A stretch of DNA of 36,989 nucleotides from the NCBI GenBank assembly GCA_018267535.1, contig JAFDYH010000195.1, positions 1 through 36,989 of the forward strand, read 5' to 3'. The notes under the pieces are model-generated. The model was given only the letters and a program-made list of their open reading frames with translations, did not search any database and was not told the origin of the DNA. A program made the translations under genes and the position numbers. Each line of letters starts with the position of its first letter. Within the stretch, counting starts at the first letter, position 1. Source of the stretch: Bacteroidota bacterium (GTDB lineage Bacteria; Bacteroidota; Bacteroidia; Chitinophagales; Chitinophagaceae). This document shows positions 1 to 9,332 of the stretch, one piece after another.

Positions 1-1
1 T

Positions 2-580
2 GCCGTAACGTCAAAATTGCTTCCAGGCGATATGAAATTTGAGGATGTGAATGGAGATGGGAAAATCAATAATCTTGACCAGGTACGTTTAAATAAAAGT
101 AATACGCCTGTATTTAATTATGGTATTACTGGTGAAGTACGTTACAAGGGGTTTGACCTGAATATTCTTTTCCAGGGGGCAAGCGGTGCCGCAATAAGAA
201 TTCAGACAGAATCTGGTGATATTGGTAACTATCTTCAGTACTCTTATGATCATCGCTGGACAATTGACCATCCCAGCAGTACGGATCCAAGACTGGCAAG
301 CCGTGGAGATACTTACTATACAGGGCAAGGTTACGGAAACAATACTTACTTTCTTTTCAGCAAGAATTACCTGCGGTTGAAGAACGTGGAGTTGGGCTAT
401 AGTCTTCCGGCCAGTATTCTCAGCAAAGTAAAGATCAGTGGACTTAGGGTATACATCAACGGATTGAACCTGGTAACTTTTGATAAAATGAAAGTATACG
501 ATCCTGAAGCAACAGCTGAAAGTGGCGTATATTATCCACAGGCAAGAGTAATTAATGGGGGTCTGAGTTTAACTTTCTAA
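2..580 (+). CDS. SusC/RagA-like TonB-dependent receptor, C-terminal fragment (5' end outside window)
   Basis: This is the last ~192 residues of an outer-membrane beta-barrel receptor. The reading frame is open from base 2, so the gene starts upstream of the window; the TTG at 17 is not a credible start. Near the beginning is the Asp-rich turn VNGDGKINNLDQVRLN, followed by SNTPVFNYGITGEVRYKGFDLNI-type strands, which is typical of the last third of SusC/RagA proteins. The chain ends in GGLSLTF, with the terminal aromatic residue expected of a barrel inserted by the BAM complex. The stop is 10 bases before the SusD-like gene, so the two form the usual SusC/SusD uptake pair. The ligand cannot be told from this fragment. 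Family membership is very likely. Confidence 0.92.
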   Translation, partial: AVTSKLLPGDMKFEDVNGDGKINNLDQVRLNKSNTPVFNYGITGEVRYKGFDLNILFQGASGAAIRIQTESGDIGNYLQYSYDHRWTIDHPSSTDPRLASRGDTYYTGQGYGNNTYFLFSKNYLRLKNVELGYSLPASILSKVKISGLRVYINGLNLVTFDKMKVYDPEATAESGVYYPQARVINGGLSLTF

Positions 581-590
581 ATTTAATGAT

Positions 591-2480
591 ATGAAAAAAA
601 TAATATTCATACTTGGTTTCTTTGTTTTGTTATCGGTTTTAATAATTTCTTGTAAAAAGAATTTTTTAAATACTGATCCCAAAGGCCAGGTTTCAAGTGC
701 CGTAACATGGACGGATGGGGCGCTGTCCGACGCCTATATTGTCGGCGTATATTCAAACTTAGGTTATGGTGGCTTTGAAGAGCAGGCTTTGGCTGCTTAT
801 ACAGACGAGGCTATGTTTACACATGCAGGCAGGGGAATCAACACATTTACAGAGGGAACAGAAACTGCAGGTAATATTGCATGGACAAGCTCAACATATT
901 CGTGGGGTAGTATGTATAGTGCTATTCGTGCAGCAAATATTGCTATCCAGGAGTTGCCAAATGCTACATTTGAAGACGCGGTATTAAAAGATAAATTGCT
1001 TGGTGAAGCTTATTTCTTGAGAGGATATTTTTATCATCAGCTTATGAGATATTATGGAGGAGTACCTCTTGTTGACAAACCGTACGGTTTATCTGACGAT
1101 CTGAGTATTGAACGTAGCACTTTTGCGCAAACTATAGATTTTATCAATGCAGATTTGGATAAAGCAATTCAATTGTTAGATGGTAAAACGACCGTTGCCG
1201 GACGTGCTTCCAAACTTGCTGCTATGGCACTAAAAGCAAGGGTTCTCTTATATGCAGCCAGCGACCTGCATGATGGCCCTACTGCAAAAGCAAATTCAGC
1301 ATTGCTTAATGGCTATGCTGATATCGATTTATTAGCCTATCCTTCCGGCGACCGGAATGCAAGATGGCAGGCTGCGAAAGATGCAGCAAAAGCCGTTATG
1401 GATGCAGCCCAGGGATATAAATTAGATCTTACAGCTCCGGTTTCCCCAGCTGATGGTAAAATGAATTATTTATCTATTGCTATGGGTGGTAAAAGTGCCG
1501 TTGGTGATGCAGCAGCAGCTACAGAACTTATTTTTCAACGTACTGAGTCTGCTCTTTATACACCTGAAGATAACTGGCCTCTGGGAGGCACTCACTACGG
1601 TATTAATAATGGCCCTAATGGTTATCATAACTGGGCCGGAAATACCCCAATACAATTATTGGTAGATGATTACGAAATGATGGATGGAAGTAAATTCGAC
1701 TGGTCAAATCCTGTTGAAGCAGCTGATCCTTATACTAATCGTGACCCGCGTTTTTATTCCACAGTTATGTATGATGGCGCAGAGTGGAAACCAAGACCTG
1801 CCGATGTAAAAGATAAAGACCCAGTTAACCAGATTCAAACCGGTTATTATGATGATGGCGCCGGCGGAACTATTAATGGTATTGACACCCGCGAATCTCC
1901 GGTTGAAAACTGGAATGGTAGCCGTACACACTATTATACCCGCAAATTTATAGATCCAAATCCGGCTTTACCGGATAATCAGTCTAACGCTCAGGTGATA
2001 CCCTGGCCTTTTATAAGGTATACAGAAATGGTATTGAATTATATTGAAGCCTGCCTTGCGTTAGGCCAGGAAGGGGAAGCAACAACCTGGTTGAACAGAA
2101 TCAGATTCCGTGCGGGTATGCCTGCTGTTACAGATGCGGGCCAGGCTCTTATCGATCGTTATCGCAATGAAAGAAGAGTAGAATTAGCCTATGAGGAACA
2201 CCGCTATCACGATGCCCGCCGGTGGATGATCCCCGCGCAAACAGTAGGCCGTGGTATCAAAACAATTAAAGTAGAAGCTAAACTGAAACCTGGTAAAACC
2301 GCGTTGGTTCCCTACCGCTACGATAAAACAGTTTACGACTATAAATATACCGTGGTTGATAATACGGAGAATGAAACCCGTGTATGGAAAGATAAAATGT
2401 ATTACAGGCCGATAGCCAGTTCCGAACTGACGAAGAACCCGAAACTTGCCGGTCATAATAACCCGGATTATAATCAATAA
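591..2480 (+). CDS. SusD/RagB-family nutrient-binding outer-membrane lipoprotein
   Basis: A 629-residue SusD-like surface lipoprotein that would cap the SusC-like barrel encoded immediately upstream and capture its ligand. The N-terminus is a lipoprotein signal with the lipid-bearing Cys21 in the context LIISCKK. SusD hallmarks include the early FLNTDPKGQ segment, the helical TPR-like stretch around residues 125-150 (GEAYFLRGYFYHQLMRYYGGVPLVD), and the C-terminal NRIRFRAGMP, ERRVELAYEEHRYHDARRW and YYRPIASSEL motifs. Length is in the normal range for the family (about 500-650). Its ATG lies 10 bases after the susC stop, so the two are cotranscribed. The substrate is not inferable from sequence; no glycosidase lies nearby, so this is not an obvious polysaccharide-utilisation locus. 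Confidence 0.95.
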   Translation: MKKIIFILGFFVLLSVLIISCKKNFLNTDPKGQVSSAVTWTDGALSDAYIVGVYSNLGYGGFEEQALAAYTDEAMFTHAGRGINTFTEGTETAGNIAWTSSTYSWGSMYSAIRAANIAIQELPNATFEDAVLKDKLLGEAYFLRGYFYHQLMRYYGGVPLVDKPYGLSDDLSIERSTFAQTIDFINADLDKAIQLLDGKTTVAGRASKLAAMALKARVLLYAASDLHDGPTAKANSALLNGYADIDLLAYPSGDRNARWQAAKDAAKAVMDAAQGYKLDLTAPVSPADGKMNYLSIAMGGKSAVGDAAAATELIFQRTESALYTPEDNWPLGGTHYGINNGPNGYHNWAGNTPIQLLVDDYEMMDGSKFDWSNPVEAADPYTNRDPRFYSTVMYDGAEWKPRPADVKDKDPVNQIQTGYYDDGAGGTINGIDTRESPVENWNGSRTHYYTRKFIDPNPALPDNQSNAQVIPWPFIRYTEMVLNYIEACLALGQEGEATTWLNRIRFRAGMPAVTDAGQALIDRYRNERRVELAYEEHRYHDARRWMIPAQTVGRGIKTIKVEAKLKPGKTALVPYRYDKTVYDYKYTVVDNTENETRVWKDKMYYRPIASSELTKNPKLAGHNNPDYNQ

Positions 2481-2500
2481 GCAGAATAAATTAAATGCTG

Positions 2501-2538
2501 AAAAAAAATCTATCTCTATCTTGAGGTAGATTTTTTTT
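2501..2538 (+). terminator. Rho-independent terminator after the SusC/SusD pair
   Basis: Sixteen-base arms, 2501-2516 (eight A then TCTATCTC) and 2523-2538 (GAGGTAGA then eight T), pair with one T:G wobble around a six-base loop. The right arm ends in a run of eight T. It lies 20 bases after the SusD stop and before the CRTAC1 gene, so it should end or attenuate transcription coming from susC/susD. Confidence 0.8.
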
Positions 2539-2563
2539 CATGTATGGTTTGCAATTAAATTCA

Positions 2564-5500
2564 ATGAAACTATTCACTGGCCTTTTGGTGTTAAGTATTT
2601 TTTTATTGGGCAGTTGTGGGGAAAACCCCGGTGCTGATAAAAAAGATTCCGGCAATCATTTATTTACCCTGTTAACTCCTGGACAAACCGGGGTTGCTTT
2701 TCAAAATACACTGACAGAAGGGCTCAACACCAATATCCTGGTGTATGAATACTTCTACAATGGCGGAGGGGTAGCGGCCGGAGATTTTAATGGAGATGGC
2801 CTTACTGATCTTTATTTCACTTCGAATATGAGTGACAATAAGCTTTACCTGAATAAAGGAAAAATGCAATTTCAGGATATCACCGTTGCATCTGGTGCGG
2901 CAGGCCGGTCAGGGCCCTGGAAAACAGGTGTGAATGTGGTGGATATAAACGGCGACGGTAAGCCTGATATCTATTTATGTTATTCCGGCGCAATGCCACC
3001 TGAAAAAAGAATGAACCAGCTTTTTATCAATAAAGGAAATAATAAAGAAGGAATTCCCCTGTTTGAAGAAAAGGCACAGGAATATGGACTGGCGAGTACT
3101 GGCTTTAGCAATCAATCATATTTTTTTGATTATGATAAGGACGGTGATCTCGATATGCTGTTGCTCAACCATAACCCGAAAAACCTGCCGATATTGAATG
3201 AGGCAAGCACAGCCGAACTGTTTAGGAAAGATAATCCTGAAAAAGGGCTACGATTATTTAAGCAAACCAATGGAAGATTTGAAGACATTACCATTGCGGC
3301 CGGCATCAACGGTTCGGAACTGAGCTATGGATTGGGCCTGGGAATTTCTGATTTCAACAATGATGGATGGCCTGATTTTTATGTATCCAATGACTATGCG
3401 GTACCCGATTACCTGTATATTAATGATAAGAAAGGAGGTTTTTCCAATAGGTTATCGGACTATATCGGCCACACCAGCCAGTTTTCGATGGGCAATGATG
3501 TAAGTGATATTGACAATGATGGACTAACGGATATCTACACACTGGATATGCTGCCGGAAGATAATCACCGGCAAAAGTTATTGTTGATGCCGGATAATTA
3601 TGCGAAGTTTGATCTGAACGTACACCTCGGATTTTATTATCAGTATATGCGCAATATGCTGCAGTTGAATAATGGTAATGAAACCTTTAGTGAGGTAGCA
3701 CAGCTCGCAGGCATATCCAATACAGACTGGAGCTGGTCGGCTTTATTTGCGGACTATGATAACGATGGCTGGAAAGATTTGTTTGTTACGAACGGCTATT
3801 TCCGGGATTACACAAACCTGGATTTTATCAATTATATGAATGAATATGTGGAGCGGAAAGGAAGATTGCAGCGTGAAGATGTAATGGAAATAATAAAGGA
3901 AATGCCGTCGTCTAATGTAATTAATTATATTTTTAAAAATAATAAAGACAGGACATTTACAGACCGGAACAAAGATTGGGGTATCACACAGGTATCAAAC
4001 AGCAATGGTGCGGTGTACGCTGATCTCGATAATGATGGCGACCTTGATTTAGTTGTCAATAATATTAACCTGCCTGCCTTTATTTACCGTAATGAATCAC
4101 AAAAAGACAGTGCGAATCATTTTCTGCAGGTATCTCTCTCTGGTAATACCGGGAATACCGAAGGGATCGGGGCAAGAATAAAAATTTTCAATAAAGATCA
4201 TTTACAGGTACTGGAGCAAAATCCGGCAAGAGGTTATCTTTCTTCTGTTTCTTCAGTTCTTCATTTTGGCCTGGGGAAGGATGATAAGGTCGATTCTTTA
4301 TTAATTACATGGAATAGCGGAAAAACCCAAAAGCTTGAAAATATTAAAGCGGACCAGGTAATCCATCTTTCAGAAAAAGAGGCAGGTAATGCACCGGCTA
4401 TTATTCAAAAGAGTAAACCACTGTTTTCGGAAACAGCTTCTTCCATAAAATATACTAACCCGGCAACAGAAATTAATGACTTTAACCGGCAACCTTTGTT
4501 GATCAGCGAATTTTCTTATAACAGCCCCTGTATGAAAAAAGCCGATATCAACGGGGATGGGCTTGATGATATATTAATTGGAGGTACGGTTGGCCAGGCA
4601 ACAAGTTTGTTTGTTCAGCAGAAGAATGGGTTGTTTATTAAAAAAAATACAGACGCTTTTGAAAAGGATAAATCATATGAAGCGGCTGATATTGCTGTAT
4701 TTGATGCTAACGGAGATGGTAAACCGGATATTTATATAGCCAGTGGCGGTTATCATGACTTTAATACAGCAGATACTTCTTTGGTTGACCGCCTGTATAT
4801 AAACGATGGTCATGGTGGGTTTAACAAAAAAGAAGATGTTCTGCCCGTTTATGGCAGCAAATCCTGTGTAAGGGTACAGGACATAAACGGTGATGGCGCC
4901 CCGGACCTGTTTATTGGCGGTAGGGTAGTGCCAGGCCGCTACCCGGAGTCGCCCAATAGTTATGTTTTGATTAATGACGGCAAAGGAAATTTTAAAGATG
5001 AAACTCCGGCGGTATGTTCATTGATTTCTAAAATCGGAATGGTAACAGATGCCGTATGGGTTGACCTTGATGCGGATAAGAAGAATGAGCTGGTTGTTGC
5101 AGGAGAGTGGATGCCTGTAACTGTATTCAAAAACGAAAACGGAAAATTAATCAATAGCACTTCACAGTTTTTCGATAAAAACTATTCAGGCTGGTGGAAT
5201 ACAATTACGGTTGGCGATTTTAATTCAGATAATAAACCTGATCTCATTATTGGCAATATGGGATTGAATACACAATTCAAAGCGTCGGAAAAAGAACCCC
5301 TTGAGCTTTATTATAGCGACTTCGACAAAAATGGTTCTATCGATCCCGTATTTAGTTTCTATATACAAGGTAAGCGGTATCCATATATTACCCGCGATGA
5401 ACTGGTAAGCCAGATGCCGCTATTCAAAAAAAGATTTTCAAATTTTAAAAGCTATGCGGATATTACCCTTGAAGATCTTTTTCAGAATAACGAACTAAAA

Positions 5501-5893
5501 GATGCTGGCCATCTTATGGCAGACCATATGGCTACTACCTGCTTCCTGAGCAGCCCCACAGGAAAGTATATAGTGGCCCAACTACCACAGGAAGTACAAT
5601 ATTCGCCGGTAAACACTATTAACACGATAGACTTCAACCGGGACGGGAAAATGGATATATTACTCTGCGGCAACAATAGCCATACCAAGATAAGATTAGG
5701 TAAATTTGATGCTAATTATGGAGTTTTGCTGGCCGGTGATGGAAAGGGTAATTTTCACTATGTCAACCAGGATATTTCGGGCTTTAAGCTGGAAGGAGAT
5801 ATAAGAAGCTGTGTGTGGATCAATAACAGGTTTTACTTTGGCATTAATGGTAAAAGCCTTGTTAGCTATATTCTGTCTGGAAACAAGAATTGA
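2564..5893 (+). CDS. CRTAC1-family lipoprotein: two VCBS/FG-GAP beta-propellers flanking an ASPIC/UnbV domain
   Basis: A 1109-residue exported lipoprotein of unknown biochemical role. An in-frame ATG exists at 2540, but it is two bases after the upstream terminator. The ATG at 2564 gives a clean lipoprotein signal (MKLFTGLL..LLGSC, lipid Cys18) and is preferred. Calcium-loop repeats of the DxNxDGxxD type are plain: seven before and seven after a central ASPIC/UnbV domain at about residues 518-605 (EGIGARIKIF, ..VLHFGLG..). The protein is therefore two predicted seven-bladed propellers with ASPIC between them. Some later loops are degenerate (DLDADKKNE, DFDKNGSID). It heads a three-gene run with the haloperoxidase-like protein (16-base gap) and a second CRTAC1 protein. 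A role in ligand or cell-surface binding is inferred only from the fold. Confidence 0.9.
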   Translation: MKLFTGLLVLSIFLLGSCGENPGADKKDSGNHLFTLLTPGQTGVAFQNTLTEGLNTNILVYEYFYNGGGVAAGDFNGDGLTDLYFTSNMSDNKLYLNKGKMQFQDITVASGAAGRSGPWKTGVNVVDINGDGKPDIYLCYSGAMPPEKRMNQLFINKGNNKEGIPLFEEKAQEYGLASTGFSNQSYFFDYDKDGDLDMLLLNHNPKNLPILNEASTAELFRKDNPEKGLRLFKQTNGRFEDITIAAGINGSELSYGLGLGISDFNNDGWPDFYVSNDYAVPDYLYINDKKGGFSNRLSDYIGHTSQFSMGNDVSDIDNDGLTDIYTLDMLPEDNHRQKLLLMPDNYAKFDLNVHLGFYYQYMRNMLQLNNGNETFSEVAQLAGISNTDWSWSALFADYDNDGWKDLFVTNGYFRDYTNLDFINYMNEYVERKGRLQREDVMEIIKEMPSSNVINYIFKNNKDRTFTDRNKDWGITQVSNSNGAVYADLDNDGDLDLVVNNINLPAFIYRNESQKDSANHFLQVSLSGNTGNTEGIGARIKIFNKDHLQVLEQNPARGYLSSVSSVLHFGLGKDDKVDSLLITWNSGKTQKLENIKADQVIHLSEKEAGNAPAIIQKSKPLFSETASSIKYTNPATEINDFNRQPLLISEFSYNSPCMKKADINGDGLDDILIGGTVGQATSLFVQQKNGLFIKKNTDAFEKDKSYEAADIAVFDANGDGKPDIYIASGGYHDFNTADTSLVDRLYINDGHGGFNKKEDVLPVYGSKSCVRVQDINGDGAPDLFIGGRVVPGRYPESPNSYVLINDGKGNFKDETPAVCSLISKIGMVTDAVWVDLDADKKNELVVAGEWMPVTVFKNENGKLINSTSQFFDKNYSGWWNTITVGDFNSDNKPDLIIGNMGLNTQFKASEKEPLELYYSDFDKNGSIDPVFSFYIQGKRYPYITRDELVSQMPLFKKRFSNFKSYADITLEDLFQNNELKDAGHLMADHMATTCFLSSPTGKYIVAQLPQEVQYSPVNTINTIDFNRDGKMDILLCGNNSHTKIRLGKFDANYGVLLAGDGKGNFHYVNQDISGFKLEGDIRSCVWINNRFYFGINGKSLVSYILSGNKN

Positions 5894-5909
5894 TTCGATA
5901 TAGAATCGC

Positions 5910-7244
5910 ATGAAACTATTCCTATTATACCTGCCACTTTGCTGGCTTGCCATGTCTTGCAATCCTGAGAAAGAAAGATTGCCTGAAGATTATGAGCTGG
6001 CTACTGCATGGGCTGATATGGCGAATTATATAACAAAGAATACGCCGGCAAATTCCCCCACTTTCGCATCCCGCTGTTTTGGCTATATCGGTTTAACGAT
6101 GTATGAATCGGTTGTTAATGGCTACCCGGAATATGAGTCTGTGGCTTCCCAGTTAAACGGTTTGGGCCCACTTCCAATACCGGAACCCGGGTTAAACTAT
6201 AACTGGAAATTGTCGTTAAATGCAGCGGAAGCTGAAATCCTTCGCAGTATCTATATGCAGACATCCGGTATCAATAAGAACAAGATTGACTCATTGGAAA
6301 AACACTTTGAAAATCTTTTTAGTACTACATATAATAATGACTCGGTTATTAAACGATCTATTGAGTATGGTAAGAAAATAGCGCAATTGATATTTGAGTG
6401 GTCGAAATCGGATGGAGGCCATCGTGGCTACCTTAACAATTTTGATAAAAACCTTGTTTTTGACCAGAAACCGGGTTGTTGGCAACCTCCTTTGTATGCA
6501 CAATCATTCAGTCATTTTCCATTGCATCCCTATTGGGGAAAAAACCGGGCTTTCCTGGCTATTGATTCTGCAGTTACCGCACCCGTATTCATACATTTTG
6601 ATACATTACAAAGTTCTCCATATTACCAACAGTTTATTAAGGTATACGAAACAAATAAGGAGCTTACACAGGAACAAAAAGAAACCGCTATCTGGTGGAG
6701 TGATGATCCGGATGTGACCTTCACGCCACCCGGGCACTCTTATTTTATCGGAACGATTGCTATACGGAAAACAAAACCATCATTAATTAAATGTGCAGAA
6801 ACCTATGCCCGCATAGGCATGGCCGTTGCAGATGCTTTTCGCAATTGCTGGAAATGGAAGTATCAGTTTTTTACTGAACGGGCCAATACTTATATTCCGC
6901 AGCATATCGATCAGCATTGGGAGTCTTTCTGGCCTGATCCTCCTTTTCCTGCATTCCCTTCCGGTCATGCTATACAGGCTGCCGCTGCTGCAACAGTTAT
7001 GACCGATTTATACGGGGATAATTTTTCTTTTATTGACAGCTCTCATGTTGGCCGGCCAAGAGATGAAATACGAAAAGCAGATTTTAAAGCCAGGCATTTT
7101 AGTTCCTTCTGGCAAACCGCTGAAGAAACTGCTATGTCAAGATTGTATGGTGGTATTCATACACCACAGGATAATGAGAGAGGCCTGGAAAAAGGAAAAG
7201 AAATTGGAAATAATATAAACCGGCTACGATGGAAAAAGACCTGA
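5910..7244 (+). CDS. Vanadium-dependent haloperoxidase / PAP2-superfamily lipoprotein
   Basis: A 444-residue protein of the vanadium haloperoxidase and acid-phosphatase superfamily. Such enzymes either oxidise halide with peroxide using bound vanadate or hydrolyse phosphate esters with the same pocket. The oxyanion site is complete: K317 and R324 (K-x6-R), P350-S-G-H353, and R411-x5-H417 in SRLYGGIH. The residue after R324 is Ala rather than the Pro seen in many members. The N-terminus is a short lipoprotein signal with Cys17 (LAMSC), so it is probably anchored on the periplasmic or outer face. It is 16 bases after one CRTAC1 gene and 18 before another. Haloperoxidase versus phosphatase activity cannot be decided from sequence; the long helical N-terminal half and overall size favour the bacterial haloperoxidase branch. 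Confidence 0.88.
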   Translation: MKLFLLYLPLCWLAMSCNPEKERLPEDYELATAWADMANYITKNTPANSPTFASRCFGYIGLTMYESVVNGYPEYESVASQLNGLGPLPIPEPGLNYNWKLSLNAAEAEILRSIYMQTSGINKNKIDSLEKHFENLFSTTYNNDSVIKRSIEYGKKIAQLIFEWSKSDGGHRGYLNNFDKNLVFDQKPGCWQPPLYAQSFSHFPLHPYWGKNRAFLAIDSAVTAPVFIHFDTLQSSPYYQQFIKVYETNKELTQEQKETAIWWSDDPDVTFTPPGHSYFIGTIAIRKTKPSLIKCAETYARIGMAVADAFRNCWKWKYQFFTERANTYIPQHIDQHWESFWPDPPFPAFPSGHAIQAAAAATVMTDLYGDNFSFIDSSHVGRPRDEIRKADFKARHFSSFWQTAEETAMSRLYGGIHTPQDNERGLEKGKEIGNNINRLRWKKT

Positions 7245-7262
7245 TTATTATTTACTAACGAT

Positions 7263-8942
7263 ATGTTACCGAAACTTACCTTACTTCCCTGCTTACTTTT
7301 TTTTAGCCTTAACATTCTTTGCCAGAAACGTTTTACAGATATTACAGCAAAGGCAGGGATCCATCATGTATTTAAAGTTTATGAAGGCATGTTTGGCGGG
7401 GGCGCCTGTGTGTTTGACTATAATAACGATGGAAAAGAAGATGTATACATTACAGGCGGAATGAACGATGATGTATTGTACAGGAACAATGGCGATAGCA
7501 CTTTTACTAACGTTTATGAACAATCCGGAATAACGGGTACAAAAAATTTTGTTACACAAGGAGTGTGTGCTGCCGATATAAACCGCGATGGCTTTGTCGA
7601 TCTTTTTATAACGACCATTACAAGGAGAGATAGAAAAGAAGCTATCCCCCGCGCCATCAATCTTTTATTTCTGAATAATGGGAACGGAACATTTCGTGAT
7701 GTAACAAAAGAATATGGCCTGGATGAAATGTATTCGTTCAGTACCGGCGGAAGTTTTGGAGATTTTAACGCCGATGGATGGCCGGATTTGTATGTGGGTA
7801 ATTACTTTAATGACTACACCGGTAAGCTGAGCGTTATTAATGACGAAACGGTTGTGGCCTCTAATCAAATTGCCAAAGGATATTTATTGTTAAATGAAGG
7901 GGGCAAACGATTCCGGGATGTATATACAGACTATGGGCTGGACTATAAAGGATTTGGGTTTGGCGGTGTTTTTACGGACTTTGATAACGATGGAGACCAG
8001 GATTTATTTGTTAATCATGATTTTGGTTATAAACGTACAGCTGATATGTTGCTGGAAAACCTTTACCCGAAAAAAATGTTTTTAGATGTTGCCAAAGAGA
8101 AAGCAATGGACTTGCGCATCAATTCAATGGGAACGGCAGTAGGAGATTATAATAATGATGGCTGGATGGATTATTATATCACCAATATCCGTTTTAACGC
8201 TTTTATGGTTAACCAGGGAGCTGGTAAACCTTTTTTAAATAGATCCAATGAATTGGGCACAGGGTTTAATTCTATCAGTTGGGGAGCTAATTTCGCCGAC
8301 TTTGATCAGGATGGAGATGTAGACTTGTTTGTTGCAAACGGAGATCTTAATCCAAATTGCCGGCCCTTGCCGGATTTCTATTTCGAAAATAAAGGCTCAA
8401 AGTTTGAGGAGCTGGCATCTATCTATGGTTTATCTGGTTATGGAATAGGCCGCGGTTCTGTCGTCTTTGATTATGATAATGATGGCGATCTTGACCTGCT
8501 TGTAGTAAACCAGGAAGCTGTAGCGGAGTATCCTGTTCCTTCGGTTACAACATTATACAGGAATGATTCTGCAAAGGGGAACTGGATAAAAATTGCATTG
8601 AAAGGAGTGCAGGCAGAAACACATGGCATAGGCTCAAAAATAGAGATTGAAGTGAATGGGAAAAAGATGATACGGGAAATAGACGGAGGTGGATCCAGTC
8701 ATTTATCGCAAAACTCTGTCATTGCTCATTTTGGCCTGGCAGATGCTAAAAAGATTGATAAAATTACTGTGTACTGGACAGGAGGAAATCAGCAATCACT
8801 GACGGCAGTACCCGTAAATCAATTACTGACGATTCAGGAAATACCGCAAAAGAAAGAAAACCATCTTCTGCTTTTTGCACTGGCAGGTTTTTTTATTCTT
8901 TTTCTCTTTTTTATCTTCCTGAGGAAGACAGGTGCTATTTAA
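7263..8942 (+). CDS. CRTAC1-family protein, single propeller + ASPIC/UnbV, C-terminal membrane anchor
   Basis: A 559-residue protein with a Sec signal peptide (MLPKLTLLPCLLFFSLNILCQKR) and seven calcium-loop repeats, for example DYNNDGKED, DFNADGWPD, DFDNDGDQD, DFDQDGDVD and DYDNDGDLD. These predict one seven-bladed VCBS propeller. An ASPIC/UnbV domain follows at about residues 440-528 (HGIGSKIEIEV..HFGLADAKKIDKITVYW). It ends in a single hydrophobic helix (about 534-553) followed by RKTGAI, so it may be held in the membrane by its C-terminus. That differs from the lipid-anchored paralogue two genes upstream. It is 18 bases after the haloperoxidase-like gene and is the last gene of the run. 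Function unknown; the pairing suggests it acts with the neighbouring enzyme. Confidence 0.9.
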   Translation: MLPKLTLLPCLLFFSLNILCQKRFTDITAKAGIHHVFKVYEGMFGGGACVFDYNNDGKEDVYITGGMNDDVLYRNNGDSTFTNVYEQSGITGTKNFVTQGVCAADINRDGFVDLFITTITRRDRKEAIPRAINLLFLNNGNGTFRDVTKEYGLDEMYSFSTGGSFGDFNADGWPDLYVGNYFNDYTGKLSVINDETVVASNQIAKGYLLLNEGGKRFRDVYTDYGLDYKGFGFGGVFTDFDNDGDQDLFVNHDFGYKRTADMLLENLYPKKMFLDVAKEKAMDLRINSMGTAVGDYNNDGWMDYYITNIRFNAFMVNQGAGKPFLNRSNELGTGFNSISWGANFADFDQDGDVDLFVANGDLNPNCRPLPDFYFENKGSKFEELASIYGLSGYGIGRGSVVFDYDNDGDLDLLVVNQEAVAEYPVPSVTTLYRNDSAKGNWIKIALKGVQAETHGIGSKIEIEVNGKKMIREIDGGGSSHLSQNSVIAHFGLADAKKIDKITVYWTGGNQQSLTAVPVNQLLTIQEIPQKKENHLLLFALAGFFILFLFFIFLRKTGAI

Positions 8943-9332
8943 TTTATCAAACGGATCGTCCGGATTTTTGAATGCAATAAATATAAAAGCTGTTCCTTAC
9001 GGGAAACAGCTCAGTGTAGAGATCGTCAGTCTTGTCCTTATTTTCTGAATCACATGAGTTATAGATAGATCCCTGTACTAACTTACCAGGTAAAGGTTCA
9101 ATGGCTTTTGCTTTTTGATAAGATAAAGATGATATTTATTCTTCTTTAAAATGAAAGGAAGAAAGCAGGTGGCGTATATCATTTACTGAGTGGTTGATTT
9201 TGCGAATGAAGCGTTTCTTCTTATAAACAACAGGATGTTTTGCCATACAACGTTGCTTGAAATACAAAAAGTACAAGTGCGCGACGCAACAGAGCCTGAA
9301 TAGAATTAACTTAGCCCGGCAAATAATAAATA
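8943..9332. other. 390-base intergenic stretch with two hairpins
   Basis: No convincing gene. A short hairpin, CGGA-TCG-TCCG followed by ATTTTT (8952-8967), lies just after the CRTAC1 stop and may act as a weak terminator. A stronger imperfect hairpin lies at 8988-9011 (AGCTGTT-CC paired with GG-A-AACAGCT). Read on the minus strand it is followed by a T-rich stretch, so it looks more like a minus-strand terminator. The rest shows no recognisable RNA gene or repeat. Confidence 0.5.

Noticed and set aside
9001-9120. tRNA-like stretch beginning AGCTCAGTGTAGAG
   Set aside because: It resembles a tRNA D-arm, but no matching acceptor stem, anticodon arm or GGTTCGA-type T-loop follows at the right spacing.
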